A DNA stretch of 8,362 bases from Archangiaceae bacterium. Lineage in GTDB: Bacteria; Myxococcota; Myxococcia; Myxococcales; Myxococcaceae. Each line of letters opens with the position of its first letter. The first letter of the stretch is position 1. The DNA lies in contig JAHFDQ010000255.1 in NCBI GenBank assembly GCA_023248915.1, positions 1-8,362 of the forward strand. The letters run 5' to 3'. Positions 1 through 5,962 of the stretch are shown piece after piece. The notes beneath the pieces are model-generated. The model had not been told where the DNA came from and ran no database searches. It worked only from the letters and a program-made list of their open reading frames with translations. The position numbers and the translations under genes are program-made.

Positions 1-37
1 GGGTCCGTCCGAAGTCGAAAGGAGCACGAAGCGCTAG
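1..37 (+). CDS. Possible C-terminal tail of an upstream gene (partial)
   Basis: From base 2 the reading frame gives G-P-S-E-V-E-R-S-T-K-R followed by TAG at 35-37, only two bases before the ATG of the tetraheme cytochrome gene. The codons are compatible with a gene tail, and the spacing would fit translational coupling in one operon, perhaps with a further subunit of the same electron-transfer complex. Only eleven codons are visible and the other two plus-strand frames are also open to the window edge, so this is a weak inference. Bases upstream of the window would settle it. Confidence 0.25.
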   Translation, partial: GPSEVERSTKR

Positions 38-39
38 CC

Positions 40-501
40 ATGGAGCATGCCCGACACGTCTTCCGAGTGCTGTTCGTCCTGGTCGTCCTGGTCTCTGGCT
101 TTACCGTGTTCCGTACCTTCCTGGTGCCGGCGTCCTACGGGTTCTACGGCCCGTACCGCTATGCGAACGTCGCCCAGCAGGCGGCCCGGGCGCCGCGCCA
201 CGGCGGCCCCGAGTCGTGTGAGAAGTGCCACCCAAAGCAGTACGGCAAGCGGCTGGCCGGGGTGCACAAGAAGGTGTCCTGCGAGGTGTGCCACGGGCCG
301 GTGGCGATTCACGCCGAAGGGGGCAAGCGCATCGCCGCGATGCCCATGGAGAAGACCTTCAAGCTCTGCGCGCGCTGCCACGCCAAGCTCGAGTCGAGGC
401 CGAAGGAATTTCCCCAGGTGGTCCTGGAAGAGCATGTCAACGCCAAGCTCGAGGGCGGCATCTGCCTCGACTGCCACGACCCGCACGACCCGACGCCGTA
501 G
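40..501 (+). CDS. Membrane-anchored tetraheme cytochrome c
   Basis: 153-residue c-type cytochrome, probably periplasmic and tethered by one N-terminal membrane helix (about residues 7-29), which acts as an uncleaved anchor. Four CxxCH heme-attachment motifs are present: C60-H64, C81-H85, C110-H114 and C142-H146. H76, H91, H132 and H149 are spaced so that each could be a distal ligand, which would give bis-His low-potential hemes (inference). The ATG at 40 was chosen because the membrane helix follows at once; an AGGAG lies at 20-24, rather far upstream. The next gene, for the FeS subunit, starts 16 bases after the stop. The size, anchor and position before FeS and NrfD genes resemble DsrJ- or CbcS-like cytochrome subunits, but close homology is not claimed. 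The likely role is passing electrons from the quinol-oxidising module to periplasmic acceptors, or the reverse. The frame is open to the window edge, so a longer N-terminus cannot be fully excluded. Confidence 0.88.
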   Translation: MEHARHVFRVLFVLVVLVSGFTVFRTFLVPASYGFYGPYRYANVAQQAARAPRHGGPESCEKCHPKQYGKRLAGVHKKVSCEVCHGPVAIHAEGGKRIAAMPMEKTFKLCARCHAKLESRPKEFPQVVLEEHVNAKLEGGICLDCHDPHDPTP

Positions 502-517
502 CGCCACGAGGGCCACC

Positions 518-1381
518 ATGAAAGACGACGCGATTCCCTCTCAATTCCCTGTCGAGCCTGGCGACCCGACCCGGCGCAACTTCCTCAAGCTGTCGAGCGG
601 CGCGGTGGTGCTCTTCATGGGCGGCGCCGCGGTCGCCGCGGGCGAGCAGACCGCCACCGGCGCTCCGGCCGAAGCGGCGGCGATTCCGCCGGTGCCGGTG
701 GTGCCGGTGCCCAAGCCGGCTCGCACCGAAGGCGAGGCGCTCGAAGCGTACAACTGGGAAGAGCACCGCTACGCGTACCTCATCGACACCGCGAAGTGCA
801 TCGGCTGCGGGTCGTGCGTGCGCGCCTGCAAGAAGGAGAACGACGTCCCCGACGAGTTTTTCCGCACCTGGGTCGAGCGCTACCTGGTCTCTGCCGAGCA
901 AAGCTACGTGGACTCGCCGAACGGGGGGCTCGAGGGCTTCCAGCCGGCGCACGTGGCCTTCGTGCCGACGAAAGCGTTCTTCGTGCCGAAGATGTGCAAC
1001 CACTGCCGCGAGACGCCCTGCATTCAGGTCTGCCCGGTCGGAGCCTCGTACCGCACCAAAGAGGGCGCGATCCTCGTCGACGGCGACCACTGCATCGGGT
1101 GCGGGTACTGCGTGCAGGCTTGCCCCTACGGCAGCCGCTTCATCAACGAGCACATCCACACCGCCGACAAGTGCACCTGGTGCTACCACCGGATCACCAA
1201 GGGGCTGAAGCCGGCCTGCGTGTCGGTGTGCCCGACCGGCACCCGCCAGTTCGGCGACATGCACAACGAGACCGACCCGGTGCGGGTCGCCATCGAGCAC
1301 GAGCGCGTCACCACCCTGCAGCCCCACCATCTCACCGAGCCGCAGTGCTACTACCTCGCGCTCGACAAGGAGGTCCGCTGA
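518..1381 (+). CDS. Tat-exported ferredoxin-like subunit with four [4Fe-4S] clusters (NrfC/DsrO/PsrB-like)
   Basis: 287-residue electron-transfer subunit. A twin-arginine motif (TRRNFLK, R19-R20) is followed by a hydrophobic stretch at 28-42, so the folded protein should be exported by Tat and face the periplasm. After an Ala/Pro-rich linker, all sixteen cluster cysteines of the DmsB/NrfC/PsrB family are present: C94/C97/C100/C104, C160/C163/C168/C172, C192/C195/C198/C202 and C219/C222/C234/C238. In this family they bind four [4Fe-4S] clusters that form a wire between an NrfD-type membrane partner and another redox subunit. ATG 518 is chosen over the longer open frame from 47 because it has a GAGGG at 508-512 and places the Tat motif near the N-terminus; the upstream extension is a shadow of the cytochrome gene. 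The stop overlaps the next gene by one base (TGATG), indicating tight co-expression with the NrfD protein. Confidence 0.92.
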   Translation: MKDDAIPSQFPVEPGDPTRRNFLKLSSGAVVLFMGGAAVAAGEQTATGAPAEAAAIPPVPVVPVPKPARTEGEALEAYNWEEHRYAYLIDTAKCIGCGSCVRACKKENDVPDEFFRTWVERYLVSAEQSYVDSPNGGLEGFQPAHVAFVPTKAFFVPKMCNHCRETPCIQVCPVGASYRTKEGAILVDGDHCIGCGYCVQACPYGSRFINEHIHTADKCTWCYHRITKGLKPACVSVCPTGTRQFGDMHNETDPVRVAIEHERVTTLQPHHLTEPQCYYLALDKEVR

Positions 1382-2613
1382 TGCCCGAGATGTCCGGTTA
1401 TTCGTTCCCGAACGACATCCACGTCACGTGGAGCCTGATGATCGTGATGTACCCGTACATCACAGGCTTCGTGGCGGGGGCGTTCATCGTCACCTCGCTG
1501 TACCACGTGTTCGGTCGCCAGGAGTTCAAGCCGGTCGCCCGGCTGGCGATGGCGACCTCGTTCTGCTTTCTGGCGATCGCCACCATGCCGCTGCTCAACC
1601 ACCTGGGCCACCCCGAGCGGGGCGTGTTCGTGGTGATCACCCCCAACTTCGCCTCGGCGATGGCGGGGTTCGGCCTGTTGTATTCGTTCTATCTGATCGT
1701 CCTCACCCTCGAGGTCTGGTTCGTCTACCGGAAGGAGATCATCGAGACCGCGCGAAGGAGTCGGGGGCTGAAGCGCTTCGTCTACGCGGCGCTGGCGCTC
1801 GGCACCTATGACACCTCGCCCGAGGCGCTGGCCATCGACCACAAGGCGGTGCGGCTCTTGTGCGCCATCGGCCTGCCTTCGGCCTGCATGCTCCACGGCT
1901 ACGTCGGCTTCATCTTCGGGGCCATCAAGGCCAACCCGTGGTGGTCGACCCCGCTGATGCCGGTCATCTTCCTGTTGTCGGCGGCGGTGTCGGGCATCGG
2001 GCTGCTGATTGTCCTGTACCAGGCGATCTGCAAGTTCCGCCGCGCGCCCATCGAGGCGCCGACGGTCACCGCGATGGCCCGGTGGCTTTGGTTCTTCCTC
2101 ATCCTCACCGCCACCCTCGAGACGCTCGAGGTCATCATGCTGGCCTACGAGAAGTCCGAGTCGTGGCAGGTGGTGGGCAAGCTGTTGGGCGGCCCGCTGT
2201 CCTTCTCGTTCTGGTCACTGCAGATGATTCTCGGCTCGCTCATTCCCTTCATCCTCTTGTTCATCGTGGTGGTGATGAACCGGTTCCTGCATGACCGCAT
2301 TCGGAACACGCTGACCATGATCGCGTCGTTGCTGCTATTGGTGCAGGTGTTCTCGATGCGCTGGAACATCGTCATCGGAGGCCAGCTCTTGTCGAAGTCG
2401 TTCCGCGGCTGGCGCGGAGGCTACACGCCGGCGCTCTTCGACAGGGAAGGCGTGTTGGTGGCGCTGGGGCTGCTCGTGCTGCCGTTCGTGCTGCTGTTCA
2501 TCTTCAATCGCGTGCTCCCCATCTACTCGGCGACCGCCGCCGAGGAAGAGCACGACCAGGAACCGAGCGGTCCGGCCTCGTCAGAGGCTGCGCCGGCGGG
2601 GGGAATCAAATGA
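1381..2613 (+). CDS. NrfD/PsrC/DsrP-family integral membrane quinol-interacting subunit
   Basis: 410-residue polytopic membrane protein. Hydrophobic segments lie near residues 18-43, 53-75, 90-116, 157-181, 190-216, 232-256, 275-299, 308-332 and 355-379, so roughly nine or ten helices. This is closer to the longer DsrP/HmcC/ActC branch than to eight-helix NrfD. Family members bind menaquinol or ubiquinol and exchange electrons with the partner FeS subunit. The conserved-looking stretch RWNIVIGGQ (328-336) lies in the penultimate hydrophobic region. The start is well supported by a near-perfect ribosome-binding site, AAGGAGGT at 1367-1374, six bases before the ATG. That ATG overlaps the FeS subunit stop by one base. 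The C-terminus (387-410) is a hydrophilic Glu/Ser/Pro/Ala tail. The TGA overlaps the next cytochrome's ATG (ATGA). The direction of electron flow cannot be read from the sequence; quinol oxidation feeding the cytochromes is the simplest reading. Confidence 0.88.
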   Translation: MPEMSGYSFPNDIHVTWSLMIVMYPYITGFVAGAFIVTSLYHVFGRQEFKPVARLAMATSFCFLAIATMPLLNHLGHPERGVFVVITPNFASAMAGFGLLYSFYLIVLTLEVWFVYRKEIIETARRSRGLKRFVYAALALGTYDTSPEALAIDHKAVRLLCAIGLPSACMLHGYVGFIFGAIKANPWWSTPLMPVIFLLSAAVSGIGLLIVLYQAICKFRRAPIEAPTVTAMARWLWFFLILTATLETLEVIMLAYEKSESWQVVGKLLGGPLSFSFWSLQMILGSLIPFILLFIVVVMNRFLHDRIRNTLTMIASLLLLVQVFSMRWNIVIGGQLLSKSFRGWRGGYTPALFDREGVLVALGLLVLPFVLLFIFNRVLPIYSATAAEEEHDQEPSGPASSEAAPAGGIK

Positions 2614-3404
2614 TCGGGTTGACCGCCGGGCTGTTGGCCCTCGTCGCTTCTGCCGCTCCGAGGGGAGAGACTTGCTACAAGTGCCACGCCGCCCTGCCGC
2701 GCGAGGGGGCCATCGGCGAGCACGTGTCGGAGTACGAGGTCTCTATCCACGGCCGTGCGAAGTTGGGCTGCGACCTGTGCCACGGCGGCGACTCGACCTC
2801 GAACGAGAAGACGATCGCTCACAAGGGCGTGCTCTTCTCGAGCGACGAGCGCAGCACGGTGAACGCCAAGCACCAGCCCGAGACGTGTGGCGGGTGCCAC
2901 CCCAATGTGCTGGAAGCTTTCAAGCGCTCGAAGCACTCTCAGGCGTTGGTCACCGCCGGCATCGGCCCTACCTGTACCACCTGCCACACCGCGATGGGCA
3001 GCGGCATCTTGAAGGCCGAGGAAGTCGCCGCCACCTGCAAGGCCTGCCACAAGCCCGGCGGGGTGGCGAAGGACTCGGGGCAGGCGCTGTACGCCGCCCG
3101 GCTGCTCGTCGAGGTGACGTCGACGCAGAGGGCGATTCGGTTGGCCGAGGCGCTGGTCAAGTACTCCGAGAAGTGCAACGTGAAGATCCCCGGCTCGAAC
3201 CGGCTGACCGAGGCCCGCGCGCTCTTCGGCGGGGCGGCCGAGTCGTGGCACATGTTCGACCCCTCGCGAACGCGCGAGTCCATCAACAACGCGCTGAAGC
3301 TGGTGGACGAGATGCGGCTCGACCTCGAGGCCGACCGGCAGGGCAAGCAGCCGCCGGCCAAGGCAGAGAAGCACCCGGCGAAGAAGCAACCTGCTGGGCC
3401 GTGA
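2610..3404 (+). CDS. Secreted pentaheme cytochrome c
   Basis: 264-residue c-type cytochrome with a short cleavable-looking signal peptide (hydrophobic 3-14, probable cleavage after the AxA-like SAA at about 14-16). Five CxxCH motifs follow: C22-H26, C54-H58, C93-H97, C122-H126 and C143-H147. Further histidines at 38, 47, 71, 88 and 109 could be distal ligands. The second half (about 155-242) has no heme motif and looks mainly helical. It includes a W-H pair at 213-214 followed by an Asn/Ala/Leu-rich helix, reminiscent of the C-terminal helices of NrfA/c554-type multiheme cytochromes (resemblance only). The protein ends in a Lys/Pro/Ala-rich tail (245-264). The ATG sits in a four-base overlap with the NrfD gene stop and is preceded by a G-run at 2598-2603. 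It probably takes electrons from the complex or relays them to a terminal reductase. It may be a stable subunit or a soluble partner. Confidence 0.88.
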   Translation: MIGLTAGLLALVASAAPRGETCYKCHAALPREGAIGEHVSEYEVSIHGRAKLGCDLCHGGDSTSNEKTIAHKGVLFSSDERSTVNAKHQPETCGGCHPNVLEAFKRSKHSQALVTAGIGPTCTTCHTAMGSGILKAEEVAATCKACHKPGGVAKDSGQALYAARLLVEVTSTQRAIRLAEALVKYSEKCNVKIPGSNRLTEARALFGGAAESWHMFDPSRTRESINNALKLVDEMRLDLEADRQGKQPPAKAEKHPAKKQPAGP

Positions 3405-3441
3405 AGACGACTCGGCAGGGTAGGGGCCCCGCGTCGTCGAC

Positions 3442-4809
3442 TCAGCCCCGCGTCGCCAGGAAGTCGATGAGGTCGATCTTGGTGACGATGGCGACCACCT
3501 TCTGACCCTGGCGCACCACCGCCACGTTGTCCTGGGCAAAGACTTCGCGCAGCTTCGAGATCGACGTCTCGGGGGTCACCACCCCCTGTAGCGGGGCGAC
3601 GATGGGGTCGATGGCTTCGGACAGCCGGTGAGTGCCGGCGACCAGGGCGTTCAAGAGGTCGACTTCGTGGATCATGCCCTCGGCGGCACCGTCCTTCGAC
3701 AGCACCGGCATCTGGCTGATGCCGTGGCGCTTCATCGTCTCGACCACCAGGTCGATGCGGTCGCCCTTCTTGGTCGAGACGACCTCGCCCTTTCGGTGGG
3801 CGATGATGTCGCGCACCGTGCCCGGCCCCTGCCCATCGAGGAACCCGTTGTCCTTCATCCACTCGTCCGAATAGAACTTCGAGATGTAGGACGAGCCCGA
3901 GTCGGGCAACAGGGTGATGATGGTTTTCCCCTTGCCGACTTCCTTGGCCAATTCGACCGCCACGTGCACCGCTGCGCCGGACGACCCGCCAGCGAAGATG
4001 CCTTCCTCGCGGGCGAGCCTGCGGGCCGCGATGAAGCACTGGCGGTCATCCACCTGGCGCACGTCGTCGAGCACCTTGAAGTCCATCGCCTTGCACAGCA
4101 TGTCTTCGCCGATGCCTTCGACCTTGTAGACGTGGGGCGTCGTCAGCTTCCCGGTCTTGAAGTAGCCCTGGTAGACCGACCCGATGGGGTCGACGCCGAC
4201 GTTCTTCACGGCGCCCTTGCTCTTTTCCTTCAGGTACTTGCCGGCGCCGCTCATGGTGCCGCCGGTGCCCAGGCCCGCCACGAAGTAGTCGAGCTTGCCG
4301 TCCACCTGGTCCCATACCTCGGGGCCAGTGGTCAGGTAGTGCGCCTCGATGTTGTCGGGGTTGTGGTACTGGTTGACGTAGAAGCTGCCGGGCGTCTCTT
4401 TGGCGATGCGCTTCGCCGTCTCGTAGTAGCTCTTCGGGTCTTCGGCCGCGACGTTGGTCGGCGTGACGATCACCTGGGCCCCCAGGGCTTTCAGCCGGTT
4501 GATCTTCTCGGTCGACATCTTGTCCGGCATCGTGAAGATGCAGCGGTACCCCTTCACCGCGGCCGCCAGCGCGATGCCCATGCCGGTGTTACCCGAGGTG
4601 TTCTCGACGATGGTGCCGCCCGGCTTCAACAGGCCCGCGCGCTCGGCCTTTTCCAGAATATGGAGCGCCATGCGGTCCTTGATGGAAGCTCCGGGGTTCA
4701 TGAACTCGCACTTCACCAGCACGGTGGCGTCGTCCGGGCCGACCAGCTTGTTGAGTTTCACCAGCGGGGTGTCGCCGATCGCGCTCAGGACGTTGGCGTG
4801 GATTTTCAT
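3442..4809 (-). CDS. cbs: Cystathionine beta-synthase with C-terminal CBS-domain pair
   Basis: 455-residue PLP enzyme of the fold-type II (cysteine synthase/CBS) family. It is expected to make L-cystathionine from L-serine and L-homocysteine in the cytoplasm, the first step of transsulfuration towards cysteine. The PLP lysine is K44 in ASIKDR. SGNTG (72-76) is the substrate/PLP asparagine loop, GTGGT (181-185) the phosphate-binding loop, and GGSSG (274-278) contains the probable pyridine-nitrogen serine. K44 and N74 are spaced exactly as K119 and N149 of human CBS. The stretch PDSGSSYISKFYSDEWM (302-318) is typical of CBS rather than plain cysteine synthase. Two CBS motifs follow (about 335-390 and 400-453), a regulatory pair that in some homologues senses adenosyl ligands. 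The N-terminal heme-binding extension of animal CBS is absent. O-acetylserine as substrate (cysteine synthase activity) remains possible. Its stop faces the pentaheme cytochrome stop across 37 bases. Confidence 0.93.
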   Translation of the reverse strand: MKIHANVLSAIGDTPLVKLNKLVGPDDATVLVKCEFMNPGASIKDRMALHILEKAERAGLLKPGGTIVENTSGNTGMGIALAAAVKGYRCIFTMPDKMSTEKINRLKALGAQVIVTPTNVAAEDPKSYYETAKRIAKETPGSFYVNQYHNPDNIEAHYLTTGPEVWDQVDGKLDYFVAGLGTGGTMSGAGKYLKEKSKGAVKNVGVDPIGSVYQGYFKTGKLTTPHVYKVEGIGEDMLCKAMDFKVLDDVRQVDDRQCFIAARRLAREEGIFAGGSSGAAVHVAVELAKEVGKGKTIITLLPDSGSSYISKFYSDEWMKDNGFLDGQGPGTVRDIIAHRKGEVVSTKKGDRIDLVVETMKRHGISQMPVLSKDGAAEGMIHEVDLLNALVAGTHRLSEAIDPIVAPLQGVVTPETSISKLREVFAQDNVAVVRQGQKVVAIVTKIDLIDFLATRG

Positions 4810-4846
4810 GGGCGCCTGTATACCCCAAAGCCGCCGGGCGGCCCGA

Positions 4847-4864
4847 GCGGAGTCAGCGGAGTCA
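4847..4864. repeat. Perfect 9-bp tandem repeat between zinc-finger and CBS genes
   Basis: The unit GCGGAGTCA occurs twice in direct succession (4847-4855 and 4856-4864) and abuts the stop codon of the zinc-finger gene. It sits about 40-55 bases upstream of the cystathionine beta-synthase start. It could be a protein-binding site or a small slippage duplication; nothing in the sequence distinguishes these. Confidence 0.4.
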
Positions 4865-5089
4865 TCAGATGGTGCGCTGGAAGCGCGTGCCCTTCATCAA
4901 TGACTCGATGCGTTCGAGCACTTCGGCCTTGTAGACGCGCGAACCGCACAGCGGACAGGACCCCTGGGGCACGTCGGTGAGCACGACCACCTTGCTCGCG
5001 ACCGTCATGCGCACCTCGACGGCGCGGGTGTCGTAGGCCCCGCTGCACGGGCACCGACCGTAGTCACGCTTGCCGTAGTCCGCGGGCAC
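4865..5089 (-). CDS. Small YgiT-type zinc-finger protein
   Basis: 74-residue protein if translated from GTG 5089. It has two cysteine pairs 30 residues apart: C13-x-C15 in RCPCSG, and C45-x-x-C48 in SCPLCG. They flank a beta-rich segment that ends in V-L-T-D-V-P and is followed by a short helix (AEVLERIESLMKG). This layout matches YgiT-type zinc fingers, also found as the N-terminal metal-binding part of MqsA antitoxins. The helix-turn-helix DNA-binding part of MqsA and a toxin partner are both absent, so an antitoxin role is not supported. The GTG is preceded by a weak AGGG six bases upstream. The only internal ATG (residue 28) would remove the first knuckle, and the open frame further upstream runs antisense through the divergent gene. 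It lies 55 bases upstream of the cystathionine beta-synthase gene on the same strand and may be cotranscribed. Function unknown. Confidence 0.62.
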   Translation of the reverse strand: MPADYGKRDYGRCPCSGAYDTRAVEVRMTVASKVVVLTDVPQGSCPLCGSRVYKAEVLERIESLMKGTRFQRTI

Positions 5090-5114
5090 GAAGGGCCCTA
5101 AGATATGCGCCCCG
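5090..5114. promoter_or_regulatory. Possible divergent promoter/operator region
   Basis: Only 25 bases separate the divergent GTG starts at 5089 (minus) and 5115 (plus). The gap holds an 8-bp palindrome AGGGCCCT (5092-5099) and an AT-rich TAAGATAT (5099-5106). On the plus strand TAAGAT resembles a -10 hexamer; on the minus strand TATCTT (5105-5100) does too. No convincing -35 element lies at the usual spacing; a TTGCCG at 5070-5075 is too far upstream. If these are real -10 boxes, both transcripts would begin only a few bases before their start codons and be nearly leaderless. This is inference from short matches. Confidence 0.2.
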
Positions 5115-5960
5115 GTGAGAAAAGTCCCTCCGCCCAGCGCCGGTTCCCCGCGTCCCACGGCGTCATCCGGCGCCGACCGGGCCCGCCGGCCTCGCGCACC
5201 GGCAGCGCCGCCGAAGCTGGCGAAGGCGCAGAAGGCCTTCGAAGCTTCCGCGGAAGAAACCGCCGAGTCAGCCGAGACGGCCGCAACCGGCGAGGTGGGC
5301 GCGCCGTCCCGCGAAGAGACGGCGAAGGCGCTCGAAGAGAAGGCCCACGCCTGGGCGCCGGACGACAAGGCGGACCGCGACGAAAGACTCTCCCGCGACG
5401 AAGAGGTCGAGAAGGAAGAGCGCGCTGAAGCTCCGGCCACGACAGTGCCCCGGGGGGGAACGAAAGAGGGGCGCCCGGCGGAGAAGACTCCCAAGAAGGG
5501 TAAGCCCAGCGACGGCTTCGAACGGACCGAGGCGATGCGCGAGGCCGCTCAGCAGCCGATGAGGGCCGCTGCCGCCCTGGTCGCGAAGGCGGTCGCCGCC
5601 GCGCCACCGCCGCCGTCTCCTCGCCCGGGCAAGGCCCCCGACGCCATGTCGCTGCTGAATGCCGCCCAGCAGGCCGGGGTGTTCTTCGAGGAAGACTCGC
5701 GGCGGGACGGCCACTCGGAAGAGAAAGACGACCCCGAGCTCGGCGCGGCGGTCGAAGAGGCGATTCGGCTGCTTTTCGGCGTGGCCGGCGTTCACCGCGT
5801 CGGCCCGGGCCGGAATGAGACGGGCGAGCCCGTGGTAGTCGTGGTGGCCGGCCGCGGCTTCGGAGAGGCGTCTTTGAAGCGGGTGCCCGAGCGGGTGCAC
5901 CGATTCGCGACGCTGCTCGCGTTGCCGTACGAGCTCTTGCCGCTCAGGCGGGAGAGGTAG
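5115..5960 (+). CDS. Hypothetical Ala/Glu/Lys-rich protein, first gene of the amgK operon
   Basis: 281-residue protein that I do not recognise. Residues 1-175 are low-complexity: Pro/Arg/Ala-rich to about 35, then charged and Ala/Glu/Lys-rich to about 135, a possible amphipathic Ala-rich helix at 140-163, and a Pro-rich linker at 164-175. This part is probably disordered or extended. Residues about 205-281 look like a compact alpha/beta domain: a helix (AVEEAIRLLF), then G-V-x-G-V-x-x-V-G, then GEPVVVVVAG as a strand, then a second helix and a final strand. There is no signal peptide, membrane helix or catalytic motif, so it is presumably cytoplasmic. GTG 5115 is the earliest possible start in this frame (in-frame stop at 5076-5078), but its ribosome-binding site is poor. 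The start is therefore uncertain, and a later one would remove only the low-complexity region. Its stop is two bases from the kinase gene start, so the two are almost certainly cotranscribed. Confidence 0.65.
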   Translation: MRKVPPPSAGSPRPTASSGADRARRPRAPAAPPKLAKAQKAFEASAEETAESAETAATGEVGAPSREETAKALEEKAHAWAPDDKADRDERLSRDEEVEKEERAEAPATTVPRGGTKEGRPAEKTPKKGKPSDGFERTEAMREAAQQPMRAAAALVAKAVAAAPPPPSPRPGKAPDAMSLLNAAQQAGVFFEEDSRRDGHSEEKDDPELGAAVEEAIRLLFGVAGVHRVGPGRNETGEPVVVVVAGRGFGEASLKRVPERVHRFATLLALPYELLPLRRER

Positions 5961-5962
5961 TC

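Noticed and set aside
47..517. In-frame upstream extension of the FeS subunit gene
   Set aside because: It overlaps the tetraheme cytochrome gene in another frame and has Ser/Arg-rich shadow composition. ATG 518 with its ribosome-binding site and Tat motif is the real start.
796..1380. In-frame upstream extension of the NrfD-like gene
   Set aside because: It overlaps the FeS subunit coding sequence and is Arg/Pro/His-rich nonsense. A near-perfect AAGGAGGT precedes ATG 1381.
3405..3441. Possible bidirectional terminator between the convergent pentaheme cytochrome and cbs genes
   Set aside because: It contains a GGGGCCCC palindrome (3423-3430) and a weak GACGAC/GTCGTC pairing with a 21-base loop, but no T-run on either strand, so it is not called as an intrinsic terminator.
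2523..4039. Long minus-strand open frames across the pentaheme cytochrome and the end of cbs
   Set aside because: Antisense shadows caused by high GC; no family motifs, and they overlap two well-supported genes.
3628..4980. 450-residue plus-strand open frame antisense to cystathionine beta-synthase
   Set aside because: Composition is Val/Asp/His/Arg-rich with no motifs, typical of the antisense of a GC-rich gene. The minus-strand enzyme is unambiguous.
4865..5089. MqsA-type antitoxin of a toxin-antitoxin pair
   Set aside because: There is no helix-turn-helix domain and no small toxin gene on either side.
5098..5900. Minus-strand open frames across the hypothetical operon-leading gene
   Set aside because: Arg/Pro/Ser-rich antisense shadows. 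Only the 3' end below 5089 shows a recognisable zinc-finger domain.
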